Shown: positions 26,658 through 35,093 of the stretch, piece by piece
Position numbering within the stretch: position 1 is the first letter of the stretch
Layout: every line of letters starts with the position of its first letter
DNA from: Spirochaetia bacterium
GTDB taxonomy: Bacteria; Spirochaetota; Spirochaetia; Sphaerochaetales; Sphaerochaetaceae
DNA length: 64,000 nucleotides
Direction of reading: 5' to 3'
Assembly (NCBI GenBank): GCA_009930325.1
Contig: RZYO01000002.1
Coordinates: 1-64,000 of the forward strand
Notes under the pieces: model-generated
What the model was told of the DNA's origin: nothing
Database searches by the model: none
What the model saw: only the letters and a program-made list of their open reading frames with translations
Made by a program: the position numbers and the translations under genes

Positions 26658-27272
26658 TTATAAATATTTTTTTAACTCATTAATTATTTGATGTGAAATA
26701 GTTTCTACATCTAATTCTCCATCAATTTTAATTAAAATTACATCTTTAGGAATTTCTTTAAGAATTTTTTGATAATTTAAGGCGACTTTCATTAAGAAAT
26801 CATTATGTTCAAAAATATCTTTTTCATTACCTCTTTTATTGATCCTATTTAAGCAAGTATCTAATGATGTTTCAAGATATATTAAAAATTGAGGGTGGGG
26901 GTAATCATTTAATTGTTTAACTTTTTCATAATCGCAAAGGACCCCTTGATATGCTAAAGATGAATAAAAATATCTATCACTTATTACAATTTCATTGTTA
27001 TTTAAATGTTTAATAACTCCATTTTCTTCATTATATAAGTGATCTTCTCTATCTGTAGCATATAATTTTGCTAAAGTAAAAGGAGTTGTAACAAATCTTT
27101 TTGCTAATACATCTCTTACTATTTTCCCAATTGGTCTATCTGTTGGTTCGAAAGTTGAATATGTTTTGTATCCCATATTTGATAGTTGAGTATTAATTGC
27201 TTTGAGTTGAGTAGTAGTCCCTGCTCCATCTAAACCTTCTAATACTATGAAATTTTTAAGTATTTTGGACAT
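26658..27272 (-). CDS. tmk: thymidylate kinase
   Basis: A 204-residue kinase that makes dTDP from dTMP. The P-loop lies at residues 13-20 but reads GLDGAGTT, with Thr where the usual Lys of GxxxxGK(S/T) stands. The other family features are present: the DRPIGKIVRD segment, the DR(Y/F) motif DRYFYSSLAYQG and a lid-region segment with LNRINKRG. The enzyme is therefore probably a full-length, working member with a variant P-loop, as I recall from other spirochaetes, but this needs checking. The start has AGGGAA somewhat far upstream. It is divergent from tamB. Confidence 0.93.
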   Translation of the reverse strand: MSKILKNFIVLEGLDGAGTTTQLKAINTQLSNMGYKTYSTFEPTDRPIGKIVRDVLAKRFVTTPFTLAKLYATDREDHLYNEENGVIKHLNNNEIVISDRYFYSSLAYQGVLCDYEKVKQLNDYPHPQFLIYLETSLDTCLNRINKRGNEKDIFEHNDFLMKVALNYQKILKEIPKDVILIKIDGELDVETISHQIINELKKYL

Positions 27273-27374
27273 TTAATATTTATTTCCCTTGATAAATGTT
27301 AGTAAGAATCTACTTTTCTAATGAATAAATTCTTTTTTCGTATTATAATAAAAATATAGCTTTGGAGGAAGGTC

Positions 27375-30300
27375 TTGAAATACCATAGTACAAAAAAATC
27401 TGTATTAACACTATCTTTGATTATTATACTTCTACTTATTATTTCAGCCATTGGTATTTTTAGATTTCAAGCTGAAACTCCTATACAAGCTGTAAGCTCA
27501 ACTTTAATTAAGAATTTAGAGATGCCAAATGGCTATTCTATAGAAATAAATAATATTAGTGAGTCTTTTTTAGCAAAACAAAATATAGAAAAAATAGTAA
27601 TAAAAAAAGGTGATCTTGAAATAATAAGTATTTCAAATTTAATTGTAGATCAAAGCTTTTTTAATTATATTGGTTATTTTTTATTTAATAAAAAATTAGA
27701 TTTAAAAATATCTGCAGACAATATAAAAATTAATATTAATGAAAATATTGATGATTTGTTTTATTCTCTTTCAAAAATAAAAATAAAAGATAATACAATA
27801 GCAATTCAATCCAAATTAGACAGTAAAAAAGATAATCAAAAAGAAAATAATGTTAATATAGAAGAATTAATTGATTCTATTGTAAAACAAAAATACATTG
27901 ATTTATCCTTAATTATTAAGCCTGATTTATTAATAAATTCATTAGAAATAAGTATTAAGAGTGGATTAATAAATTATAATGAAAATGGAATCAATTATAA
28001 TTCAAAAATGGAGAATTTGTTTTTAAATATAAAAGCGAATTCTATTTTGGAATCTTTTAATTTTGAATTAACTCAAGTTAGTTTATTATTCAATAATTTT
28101 AAAATAGAAAATGCTTCTACCAAAATAAATTATGAAAATGCAAAAGTAACATTAAATATTCTAGATTCTTATAATAATTTTAATGAGAATAATTTTATTA
28201 TTGCTGATAATATATTAATTAATTATGATTTAGAAAAAGTGGGACAAGTTTTATTAGATATAAATAATATTAAATATCAGGATGTAAAAAACTTTAGTGA
28301 AATAAAATCATTAAAAGCTCAAGTAAAAACAAATCTCCGTGATTTTTCAGTAGTAGCAAATCCTAATTCAACATCCATTAAAATTGGAAATAATAATTTA
28401 AATTTCGAAAAAGCTAATATTGGAATGTCAATTGTTAATAACAAAATTACTTTTTATTATAATAGTGAAGGATTAACCTCTTTATTTGTTAATAATAATT
28501 TAATTGATATTAATGATTTAGATTTATCTCTATTTTCAACAGAGAATATATTTAATAAATCAAATATTAAAGTTGGATCAATTGAATATAAAAATAATAA
28601 TATAGACACTTTGTTAAAAAATATTAATTTAAAGGCAAATTGTGAAACAAATTCAGATTACTTTTTCAAAGATAATAAAATTAACTTTAAAGAAATCACA
28701 TTAGATAATTTAATTAATTCATATAATTCCATTAATTTACTTTTTGAAGCTAATATAAATTACTTAAGTGAAAATCTAAAAGTAAATTCAAGTATAATAA
28801 GTACTATAGATATTGAAGAAAACTTTAAAACAATTTCAGCAACCATTAAAAGTGACGATTTACAAATTGATGATTTAGCAAAAAAGATTAAAACTGATTT
28901 AAATATTCAAGGCCCTATAAGTTTTGAAAAAAATAGTATTAAGGCTATAGAGTTAAATTTAAATTATGATAATCAATTGATTTTAAAAACTATCGGTCAA
29001 ATTAATGGTGATATTTCTAATAATCATATTGCAACATCTCTTCTTTTTCAGAATTTTGATTTAAATGAAATAGGTGTTTATATTAATAAATTTTTACCAT
29101 CACTTAATAACTATTTGAGTAGTACTACTAAGTTAAATGGTGCCTTTAATTATGATGGAAATATCCCAACAAATAAAAGTATTTTACTAAAAGGTAAAGT
29201 AGACTCAGCCTTATTAATTAAAGAAGCTCAATTTATTGATAATAAATATGACTTTGGTTTAAATATTAATACCGATATAGATGATATAATATTAAACTTT
29301 AATCAAATTTCATTATCTTTGTTTAATTATCGTTTTGCTTTTAATGGGAGATATAATATTAATACAAAAGCGATTGATGGTTTATTAAATTTAGAAGATA
29401 TTGAAAAAGCAGAAAACTTATTATTAGTTGATTTTAGAAATAGTGATTTAAACTCAACTAATTTTGTTTTAACAACTCCTAAGTTATTGGATTTTAGTTT
29501 AGATGGAATATTTATAAACAAAGGCAATTCAATTTATTCAATAATTAGTAATATCAATTTAAAAAATGATAAAATAGATTTTGAAATTAGTGCAGATATC
29601 AAAAACTTAATCTTTAAGGCTTTAAGTTCAAAGGGATTAACTTTAGATTTAAGCGTAAAAGATAATATTTATCTCAACTTAAAAGTTAAAGATTTCGATC
29701 TCATTGATTTAGATTATTCAAGATTTAATGGAGAAATAAATTTATCTTATCATGATAAAAATGCTTGGGATTTTAATGTTTTTGATTTTGATTTTTCATA
29801 TAATAACCAAAAATATGATTTAATTCTTAATGGTAAAGTTAATCAAGATTCTTTTTATTTTGATAAAATAAATTATTATAATAATCTATTTAATACAAAA
29901 TATTATGGAACTTTAAAATATAATGGGCCTCAATATACCTCATTATTATCAAATAAATTCAAAGATAAATATCAACTAGATTTAACTTTTGGTGATAATA
30001 GTACTCAACGAATTGAAGCTTCAATGTTCAATAGAGATAAAATTACAAATTTGTTTATTGATGTCAGTAAATTTAATATCGCAAGACTATTTAATACTTC
30101 AAGTGAAATATTATTGGACGCTAGAATTATTGGAAGTACTGATTTTGATAAAAATAATCAAATAAAGGGTAATATTGAATTTAATGAAGCTGGAATTCTT
30201 AATAATATTATTTCCAACGCAATTACAACAACACCAATTATATCCAATGATTTGACTGAAGATAAATCTTTAATAAATAGAGTATTTTCATTAATCCCAT

Positions 30301-32438
30301 TTATTAACTTACCTACTAATGCAATTAATAATAATATTATTTCAACAATTCCTTTAGATGCTTCAAAAATTAGTTTTTCAACTAATCTAAAAATTGATGA
30401 TAATAAGTATTTCTTAGAAGATTTAAATTTAACTTTCCCAAAATTTAGTTTAAATAATTCTACATTATCTTTTGATTCTGAAAAAGTAGATTTAACATTT
30501 AATTCTAAGGTTGAGTTAATCAAACCTTCAATAATTACAAATCAATTAAGTAGTTTTGATATAGATTTTAACATAAATTTCTTGAGCTTAATTTCTACTT
30601 TAAAATCTCAATTTGCTATAAATGAACTTACTTATAATTCATTAAACTCCGTACTTGAACGATTAAAAGGCTATAAAGCCTTTGATTATTCTTTATTAAA
30701 CAATATTAATGGGCATTTAAATTTAACCAATTTTGATTTATTCAAAGACACTATTGAATTTGAGAAATTATGGTCTGATACAGAAGATGATAAGGTTAAA
30801 TTACAAGATGTATATAGTACTTATAATATTAATGATAATTCACTAAAATTAGTTGCAAATTATGGAAGGGCCAAGGTTGATTTTAAAGCAAAACAAGGTT
30901 CACTTATTTTAGATAAAGACTTTGGGCTGGGTGGTAATTTAATTTTTGATTATAATAATTCATTTGACTTGTATATAACTGATATTAATTTACCTGTTTC
31001 TTTCTTTGAAAAAATAGTATATATAAAATTAATTAAGTTTTTTGGAGATGATTTTACTGGATCTTTAATAATAAAAGATTTATTTAATGATGCTAAACTC
31101 TATGGTGATATTTCAACTAGAAGCCTGAAATTAAAAACATTATATACAAAAGATAGCGTTTTAGAAGCTCCAAATTTATCCGTTATTTTTGATGATGATA
31201 AGATATATAGTAATAATTTTAAAGTCAAATATTTTGACACTGAAACTAATTCAAATATTTATTGTTACTCAAATGCTCAAGTAATTTTAGACAATTTTAT
31301 ATTTAAAAACTTTTCCATTGATGTTATTTGTCCTAATTATATTCCTGTATATATGCCATTATTAGGCATGAATTTTACTATTGATGTAAAAGGTAAAAAC
31401 TATTTTAGTTTTAGTACAGACGGAAATACATCTTATATAAATGGTGATTTAGTTGTAAAGGATGCAGTTGTAAGAAGTGGAATAAATTTACCATCTTGGA
31501 TTATTCCAAGGCAAGAATCAAATGGTGATTTTAAAATTACTACAGCTGAAAATAATAGTTTTTATTATCCTCAATTAGATAATCCAATTCTTAGTGCAAC
31601 AATGGATAAAAATCAAAACTTTGAATTAAAATTTGATTCTCTTTCAAAAACTTATTCTGCTCAAGGGTCAATAAATATTCTTCAAGGTGAAATATTTTAT
31701 TTCCAAAAAAACTTCTACATAAATGATGGTAATATTTCTTTGAAGTTAAATCCTGAAACAAAACGACTTGAACCTATTATTTCTCTTGAAGCAACTTTAA
31801 GAGAAATAGATTTAGAGGGTGAAAATATTGACATTGTACTAAATTTAAATAATGCTTCATTAGATAATTTAAATCCAGTATTCTCAAGTGTTCCAGCAAA
31901 GAGTCAAAAAGAAATAATGCAAATACTAGGACAATCATTCACTAGTTCTTCTTCGACAGATTCTACTAGTGTAGCCACAATTGCATCAGCTGCTACTTCT
32001 GTATTCTCTTCTTTAGGATATATTGAAACAGGTGGAGTATCTACTTTAAATAAAACAATTGCATCAGCTTTGAATTTAGATTTCTTTAGTCTTAAGAGTA
32101 ATATAGTTGAAAACCTTATTTTAGATACTTTTATTGAAGATCCTAGATATTCATCTTTTTCTCCTTTAGCTAGATATTTGAATAATACAACAGTGTTTAT
32201 GGGTAAATATTTAACAACAAATTCTAAGTTACAAATAATGATAAATTTGCTAGCAAGCAATGATGATTCTAAAACCAGTTTTATTTCAAGTGATTTATCT
32301 TTGGATTTAGAAATGTCTTATGAGATTGATACAGAGCTTGCTAAGTTTTCATTCTTTACAAATCCAACACAGTTGTCTATTTTAAAAATATTAGATACTA
32401 TGGGTTTTAGTGTAACTAAAACAATACATTTGCGTTAG
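27375..32438 (+). CDS. tamB: translocation and assembly module protein TamB (DUF490)
   Basis: A 1687-residue protein with one amino-terminal membrane anchor (about residues 11-30) and a very long beta-rich periplasmic body of the AsmA/TamB type. The carboxy 350 residues carry the conserved DUF490 domain, including GSINILQGEIFYFQKNFYINDG and LEATLREIDLEGENIDIVLNL. TamB-like proteins bridge inner and outer membranes and are thought to move lipids or help barrel insertion. The start is a TTG with GGAGG six bases before it. Asn, Ile and Lys dominate its composition. A 34-base gap leads to bamA, the usual neighbour in spirochaetes. Two reverse-strand open frames here are shadows. Confidence 0.93.
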   Translation: MKYHSTKKSVLTLSLIIILLLIISAIGIFRFQAETPIQAVSSTLIKNLEMPNGYSIEINNISESFLAKQNIEKIVIKKGDLEIISISNLIVDQSFFNYIGYFLFNKKLDLKISADNIKININENIDDLFYSLSKIKIKDNTIAIQSKLDSKKDNQKENNVNIEELIDSIVKQKYIDLSLIIKPDLLINSLEISIKSGLINYNENGINYNSKMENLFLNIKANSILESFNFELTQVSLLFNNFKIENASTKINYENAKVTLNILDSYNNFNENNFIIADNILINYDLEKVGQVLLDINNIKYQDVKNFSEIKSLKAQVKTNLRDFSVVANPNSTSIKIGNNNLNFEKANIGMSIVNNKITFYYNSEGLTSLFVNNNLIDINDLDLSLFSTENIFNKSNIKVGSIEYKNNNIDTLLKNINLKANCETNSDYFFKDNKINFKEITLDNLINSYNSINLLFEANINYLSENLKVNSSIISTIDIEENFKTISATIKSDDLQIDDLAKKIKTDLNIQGPISFEKNSIKAIELNLNYDNQLILKTIGQINGDISNNHIATSLLFQNFDLNEIGVYINKFLPSLNNYLSSTTKLNGAFNYDGNIPTNKSILLKGKVDSALLIKEAQFIDNKYDFGLNINTDIDDIILNFNQISLSLFNYRFAFNGRYNINTKAIDGLLNLEDIEKAENLLLVDFRNSDLNSTNFVLTTPKLLDFSLDGIFINKGNSIYSIISNINLKNDKIDFEISADIKNLIFKALSSKGLTLDLSVKDNIYLNLKVKDFDLIDLDYSRFNGEINLSYHDKNAWDFNVFDFDFSYNNQKYDLILNGKVNQDSFYFDKINYYNNLFNTKYYGTLKYNGPQYTSLLSNKFKDKYQLDLTFGDNSTQRIEASMFNRDKITNLFIDVSKFNIARLFNTSSEILLDARIIGSTDFDKNNQIKGNIEFNEAGILNNIISNAITTTPIISNDLTEDKSLINRVFSLIPFINLPTNAINNNIISTIPLDASKISFSTNLKIDDNKYFLEDLNLTFPKFSLNNSTLSFDSEKVDLTFNSKVELIKPSIITNQLSSFDIDFNINFLSLISTLKSQFAINELTYNSLNSVLERLKGYKAFDYSLLNNINGHLNLTNFDLFKDTIEFEKLWSDTEDDKVKLQDVYSTYNINDNSLKLVANYGRAKVDFKAKQGSLILDKDFGLGGNLIFDYNNSFDLYITDINLPVSFFEKIVYIKLIKFFGDDFTGSLIIKDLFNDAKLYGDISTRSLKLKTLYTKDSVLEAPNLSVIFDDDKIYSNNFKVKYFDTETNSNIYCYSNAQVILDNFIFKNFSIDVICPNYIPVYMPLLGMNFTIDVKGKNYFSFSTDGNTSYINGDLVVKDAVVRSGINLPSWIIPRQESNGDFKITTAENNSFYYPQLDNPILSATMDKNQNFELKFDSLSKTYSAQGSINILQGEIFYFQKNFYINDGNISLKLNPETKRLEPIISLEATLREIDLEGENIDIVLNLNNASLDNLNPVFSSVPAKSQKEIMQILGQSFTSSSSTDSTSVATIASAATSVFSSLGYIETGGVSTLNKTIASALNLDFFSLKSNIVENLILDTFIEDPRYSSFSPLARYLNNTTVFMGKYLTTNSKLQIMINLLASNDDSKTSFISSDLSLDLEMSYEIDTELAKFSFFTNPTQLSILKILDTMGFSVTKTIHLR

Positions 32439-32472
32439 TAGTAATTAGATGTATTAAAAGTTAGGAGATAAC

Positions 32473-35013
32473 ATGCTAAAAAAGATTTCATATGTACTAT
32501 TAATATCTTTACTAAGTTTATCAAGTATTTTTGCAGCTGATGAACCATGGTATGATGGAGTAAAAATTTCTGAGTTTCAAACTGAAGGAATTGTAAATGC
32601 AAATAAAGATGAAGTATCTAATATATTATTTAAATATAGAAACAAAATTTATTCAGATGATTTATTTAATCAATTACAAGCTGATTTATATGCTTTAAAT
32701 GATTTTTCATATTTTTATGCTGAAGCAAATAGAATTAATCCTGATTCAAATGAGTTACAACTAAAATTAACCTTTTTTGAAAAACAAATGCTTAAAAGTG
32801 TAAATTTTGAAGGTAATAAGACTATTTCTGATTCAAATTTATTAGATAGTAGCAATTTGGTTTTAAATTCTTTTTATGAAGGTTATGAAATGTCTCAAGC
32901 TATTGAGAAAATTAAACAAGCTTATTATGAAAAAGGTTATTCAGATGTTGTTGTAACTTCAAAATTAGTTGAAGATGATAAGAATAATACAGTTTCATTA
33001 AATTTTAATATTGAAGAAGGAAAGCAAGTTGTTGTTGGATCTATAGACTTTGTAGGAAATGAAAATTATGATAATAAAGTATTAGCTACTCAATTAAAGA
33101 CAACAACAAAATCATTATTTAGAAGTGGTTATTATTCAGAGGAAAAAGTAAGTTCAGATATTGAGAATTTATTAAATTTCTATTATGACCGTGGATATAT
33201 AATGGTTAAAGTTACTGGACCTACAGAAGAAATTATTGAAGAAACTGATACTCAAAAGAAGATAAAACTAGTTTACAATATTGAAGAAGGTAAAATCTGG
33301 AAATTGGGAGAATTTACTTTTAGTGGAAACACTATAGTTAGTGATGAATTCTTGAAAGACTATATAACCTTAAAAGAAGGAGATATCTTCAATCGTGGTC
33401 TTTGGATGAAAGAATTAAGAGAAATATCTCAATTATATTATGATAAAGGATATATTAATTTAGCAATTAATCCTCAGACTTCTGCAGATGAAGAAAAAAA
33501 TACTGTATCTTTTAATGTAATAATTACCGAAGGCTCTAGAGCAAAGATAAATGATATTATTATAAATGGAATTGGGAAAACTCAAAAAGTTGTTTATACT
33601 AGAGAGTTAACAATTAAAAAAGGTGATTATTTTAATAAGAGTGCTGTTGAACAAAGTTTAAGAAATATCCAAAATACACAACTTGTAACAGAATTAAATT
33701 ATAATATTGATCCAATAGATGATGAAAATTGTAATATTGTAATTAATATCACAGAAGGTGGACAACAAGATATTCAATTTGGTGCTACTTTCGGAGGAAC
33801 TGCTACAGGGTTCCCTGTTTCTGGATTTGCTACAATAACAGATAGAAATCTATTAGGTACTGGTAATGATTTATCAACTAATGTTACAATTTCTCCTTCT
33901 ACTCAAAAAGTTTCATTAAATTTTGTTGATGAATGGTTCAAGGATATTCCTTGGTCAAATGGATTCTCATTATCTGTTGAACACTCAAATATTAGTGATA
34001 TTTTAATAAAAGGTAGTGATAATTTTTATACAGGACATTTAGAAGATAATTTAAGTGATAATGCTTATCCATTAGGTTATAACAGTTATGCTGAATATTT
34101 AGCAGCAGATAAAGCTACTCCAGATTCTCAATATTTAATGGATTATGATCTTTATAGAATTTCTGCTGGATATGATACTGGATATACCTTTAGATTTGAT
34201 AATGGATCATTAATATTAAGTACAGGCTTAAATATCGGTATTAATAAAGCTGTATTTGACAGTAATTATTTACCATTTGAAGAGTTAATTTATAAATATA
34301 GCTTACAATGGCAATTCTCTAATAAATTTAATTTAGGTATTGCTTGGGATGGAAGAGATTTAGTGAAAAACACTACTACTGGTTGGTATGTAGCTCAAAA
34401 CTTTACTTATGCAGGTGGTGTATTAGGTGGTTTATCAAATTATATTAAATCTTCAACAAGTTTTTCTGCTTATAAACCTGTGTTTACTTGGAAAAAAGAG
34501 GATGTTACTAAAAAAGTTGTTGGTTCTTATTCTAGCAATTTAAGTTTGATGCTACCTCAATACTATAATAGCGAAGGAACTTGGGGCTTATATGATGCTA
34601 AAGAAGGAGCAACAGTAAATGAAATGCTTTATATTGATGGTGCTTCTATCGCATTAGGTCACGATGTTCTCCAAGATCAAGCTTTCTTGTATGATAATAA
34701 GCTTTCTTTAGAATATTCACTCGTTGATAATGTTCTTGCTTGGGATTCTTTTGTAAGTGCTACAACAGTTGCTCCTTCTTTATCACAAGTAACTAATATT
34801 TTAAACTGGGATTGGTATTTTGCAGCTGGTACTGGAGTTAAAGTTAAAATACCAGGATTCCCTATTGGAATTTATTTAGTAAAAGATGCAACCCTTTTGA
34901 ATAGTGAAAATGAAGGATTTAAATTCTTAGAAGGGTCTCTATTTAACATAAATGATAATTATGGATTAAATGGGTTAAGGATGGTCTTATCTTTTACAAC
35001 CAATTTATTCTAA
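32473..35013 (+). CDS. bamA: outer membrane protein assembly factor BamA
   Basis: An 846-residue outer-membrane protein that inserts beta-barrel proteins. The signal peptide ends at about residue 21 (SIFA, then ADEPWY). About five POTRA domains follow, recognisable by repeated turns of the type V.FEGN and by YY(D/E)KGY(S/I), at roughly residues 30-430. The carboxy half is a 16-strand barrel of the Bac_surface_Ag type, and the protein ends in Phe (TTNLF), the C-terminal signal expected for barrel proteins. TTAGGAG precedes the ATG. In Treponema a Skp/OmpH chaperone gene lies just after bamA; none is present here, and mutS follows directly. Confidence 0.96.
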   Translation: MLKKISYVLLISLLSLSSIFAADEPWYDGVKISEFQTEGIVNANKDEVSNILFKYRNKIYSDDLFNQLQADLYALNDFSYFYAEANRINPDSNELQLKLTFFEKQMLKSVNFEGNKTISDSNLLDSSNLVLNSFYEGYEMSQAIEKIKQAYYEKGYSDVVVTSKLVEDDKNNTVSLNFNIEEGKQVVVGSIDFVGNENYDNKVLATQLKTTTKSLFRSGYYSEEKVSSDIENLLNFYYDRGYIMVKVTGPTEEIIEETDTQKKIKLVYNIEEGKIWKLGEFTFSGNTIVSDEFLKDYITLKEGDIFNRGLWMKELREISQLYYDKGYINLAINPQTSADEEKNTVSFNVIITEGSRAKINDIIINGIGKTQKVVYTRELTIKKGDYFNKSAVEQSLRNIQNTQLVTELNYNIDPIDDENCNIVINITEGGQQDIQFGATFGGTATGFPVSGFATITDRNLLGTGNDLSTNVTISPSTQKVSLNFVDEWFKDIPWSNGFSLSVEHSNISDILIKGSDNFYTGHLEDNLSDNAYPLGYNSYAEYLAADKATPDSQYLMDYDLYRISAGYDTGYTFRFDNGSLILSTGLNIGINKAVFDSNYLPFEELIYKYSLQWQFSNKFNLGIAWDGRDLVKNTTTGWYVAQNFTYAGGVLGGLSNYIKSSTSFSAYKPVFTWKKEDVTKKVVGSYSSNLSLMLPQYYNSEGTWGLYDAKEGATVNEMLYIDGASIALGHDVLQDQAFLYDNKLSLEYSLVDNVLAWDSFVSATTVAPSLSQVTNILNWDWYFAAGTGVKVKIPGFPIGIYLVKDATLLNSENEGFKFLEGSLFNINDNYGLNGLRMVLSFTTNLF

Positions 35014-35016
35014 ATT

Positions 35017-35044
35017 AAATATCTCCTTCGGGAGATATTTTTTT
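35017..35044 (+). terminator. intrinsic terminator of tamB-bamA
   Basis: AAATATCTCC (35017-35026), loop TTCG, and GGAGATATTT (35031-35040), then further T bases. The UUCG tetraloop makes it very stable. Confidence 0.93.
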
Positions 35045-35078
35045 ACTTAAAATAAAGCTTTAATTTTTTTATACAAAT

Positions 35079-35087
35079 TGTTATACT
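35079..35087 (+). promoter_or_regulatory. extended -10 promoter of mutS
   Basis: TGTTATACT matches TGnTATAAT except for one base and ends six bases before the ATG at 35094. A weak TTTAAT lies at the -35 position (35059-35064). Confidence 0.6.
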
Positions 35088-35093
35088 CCAATT

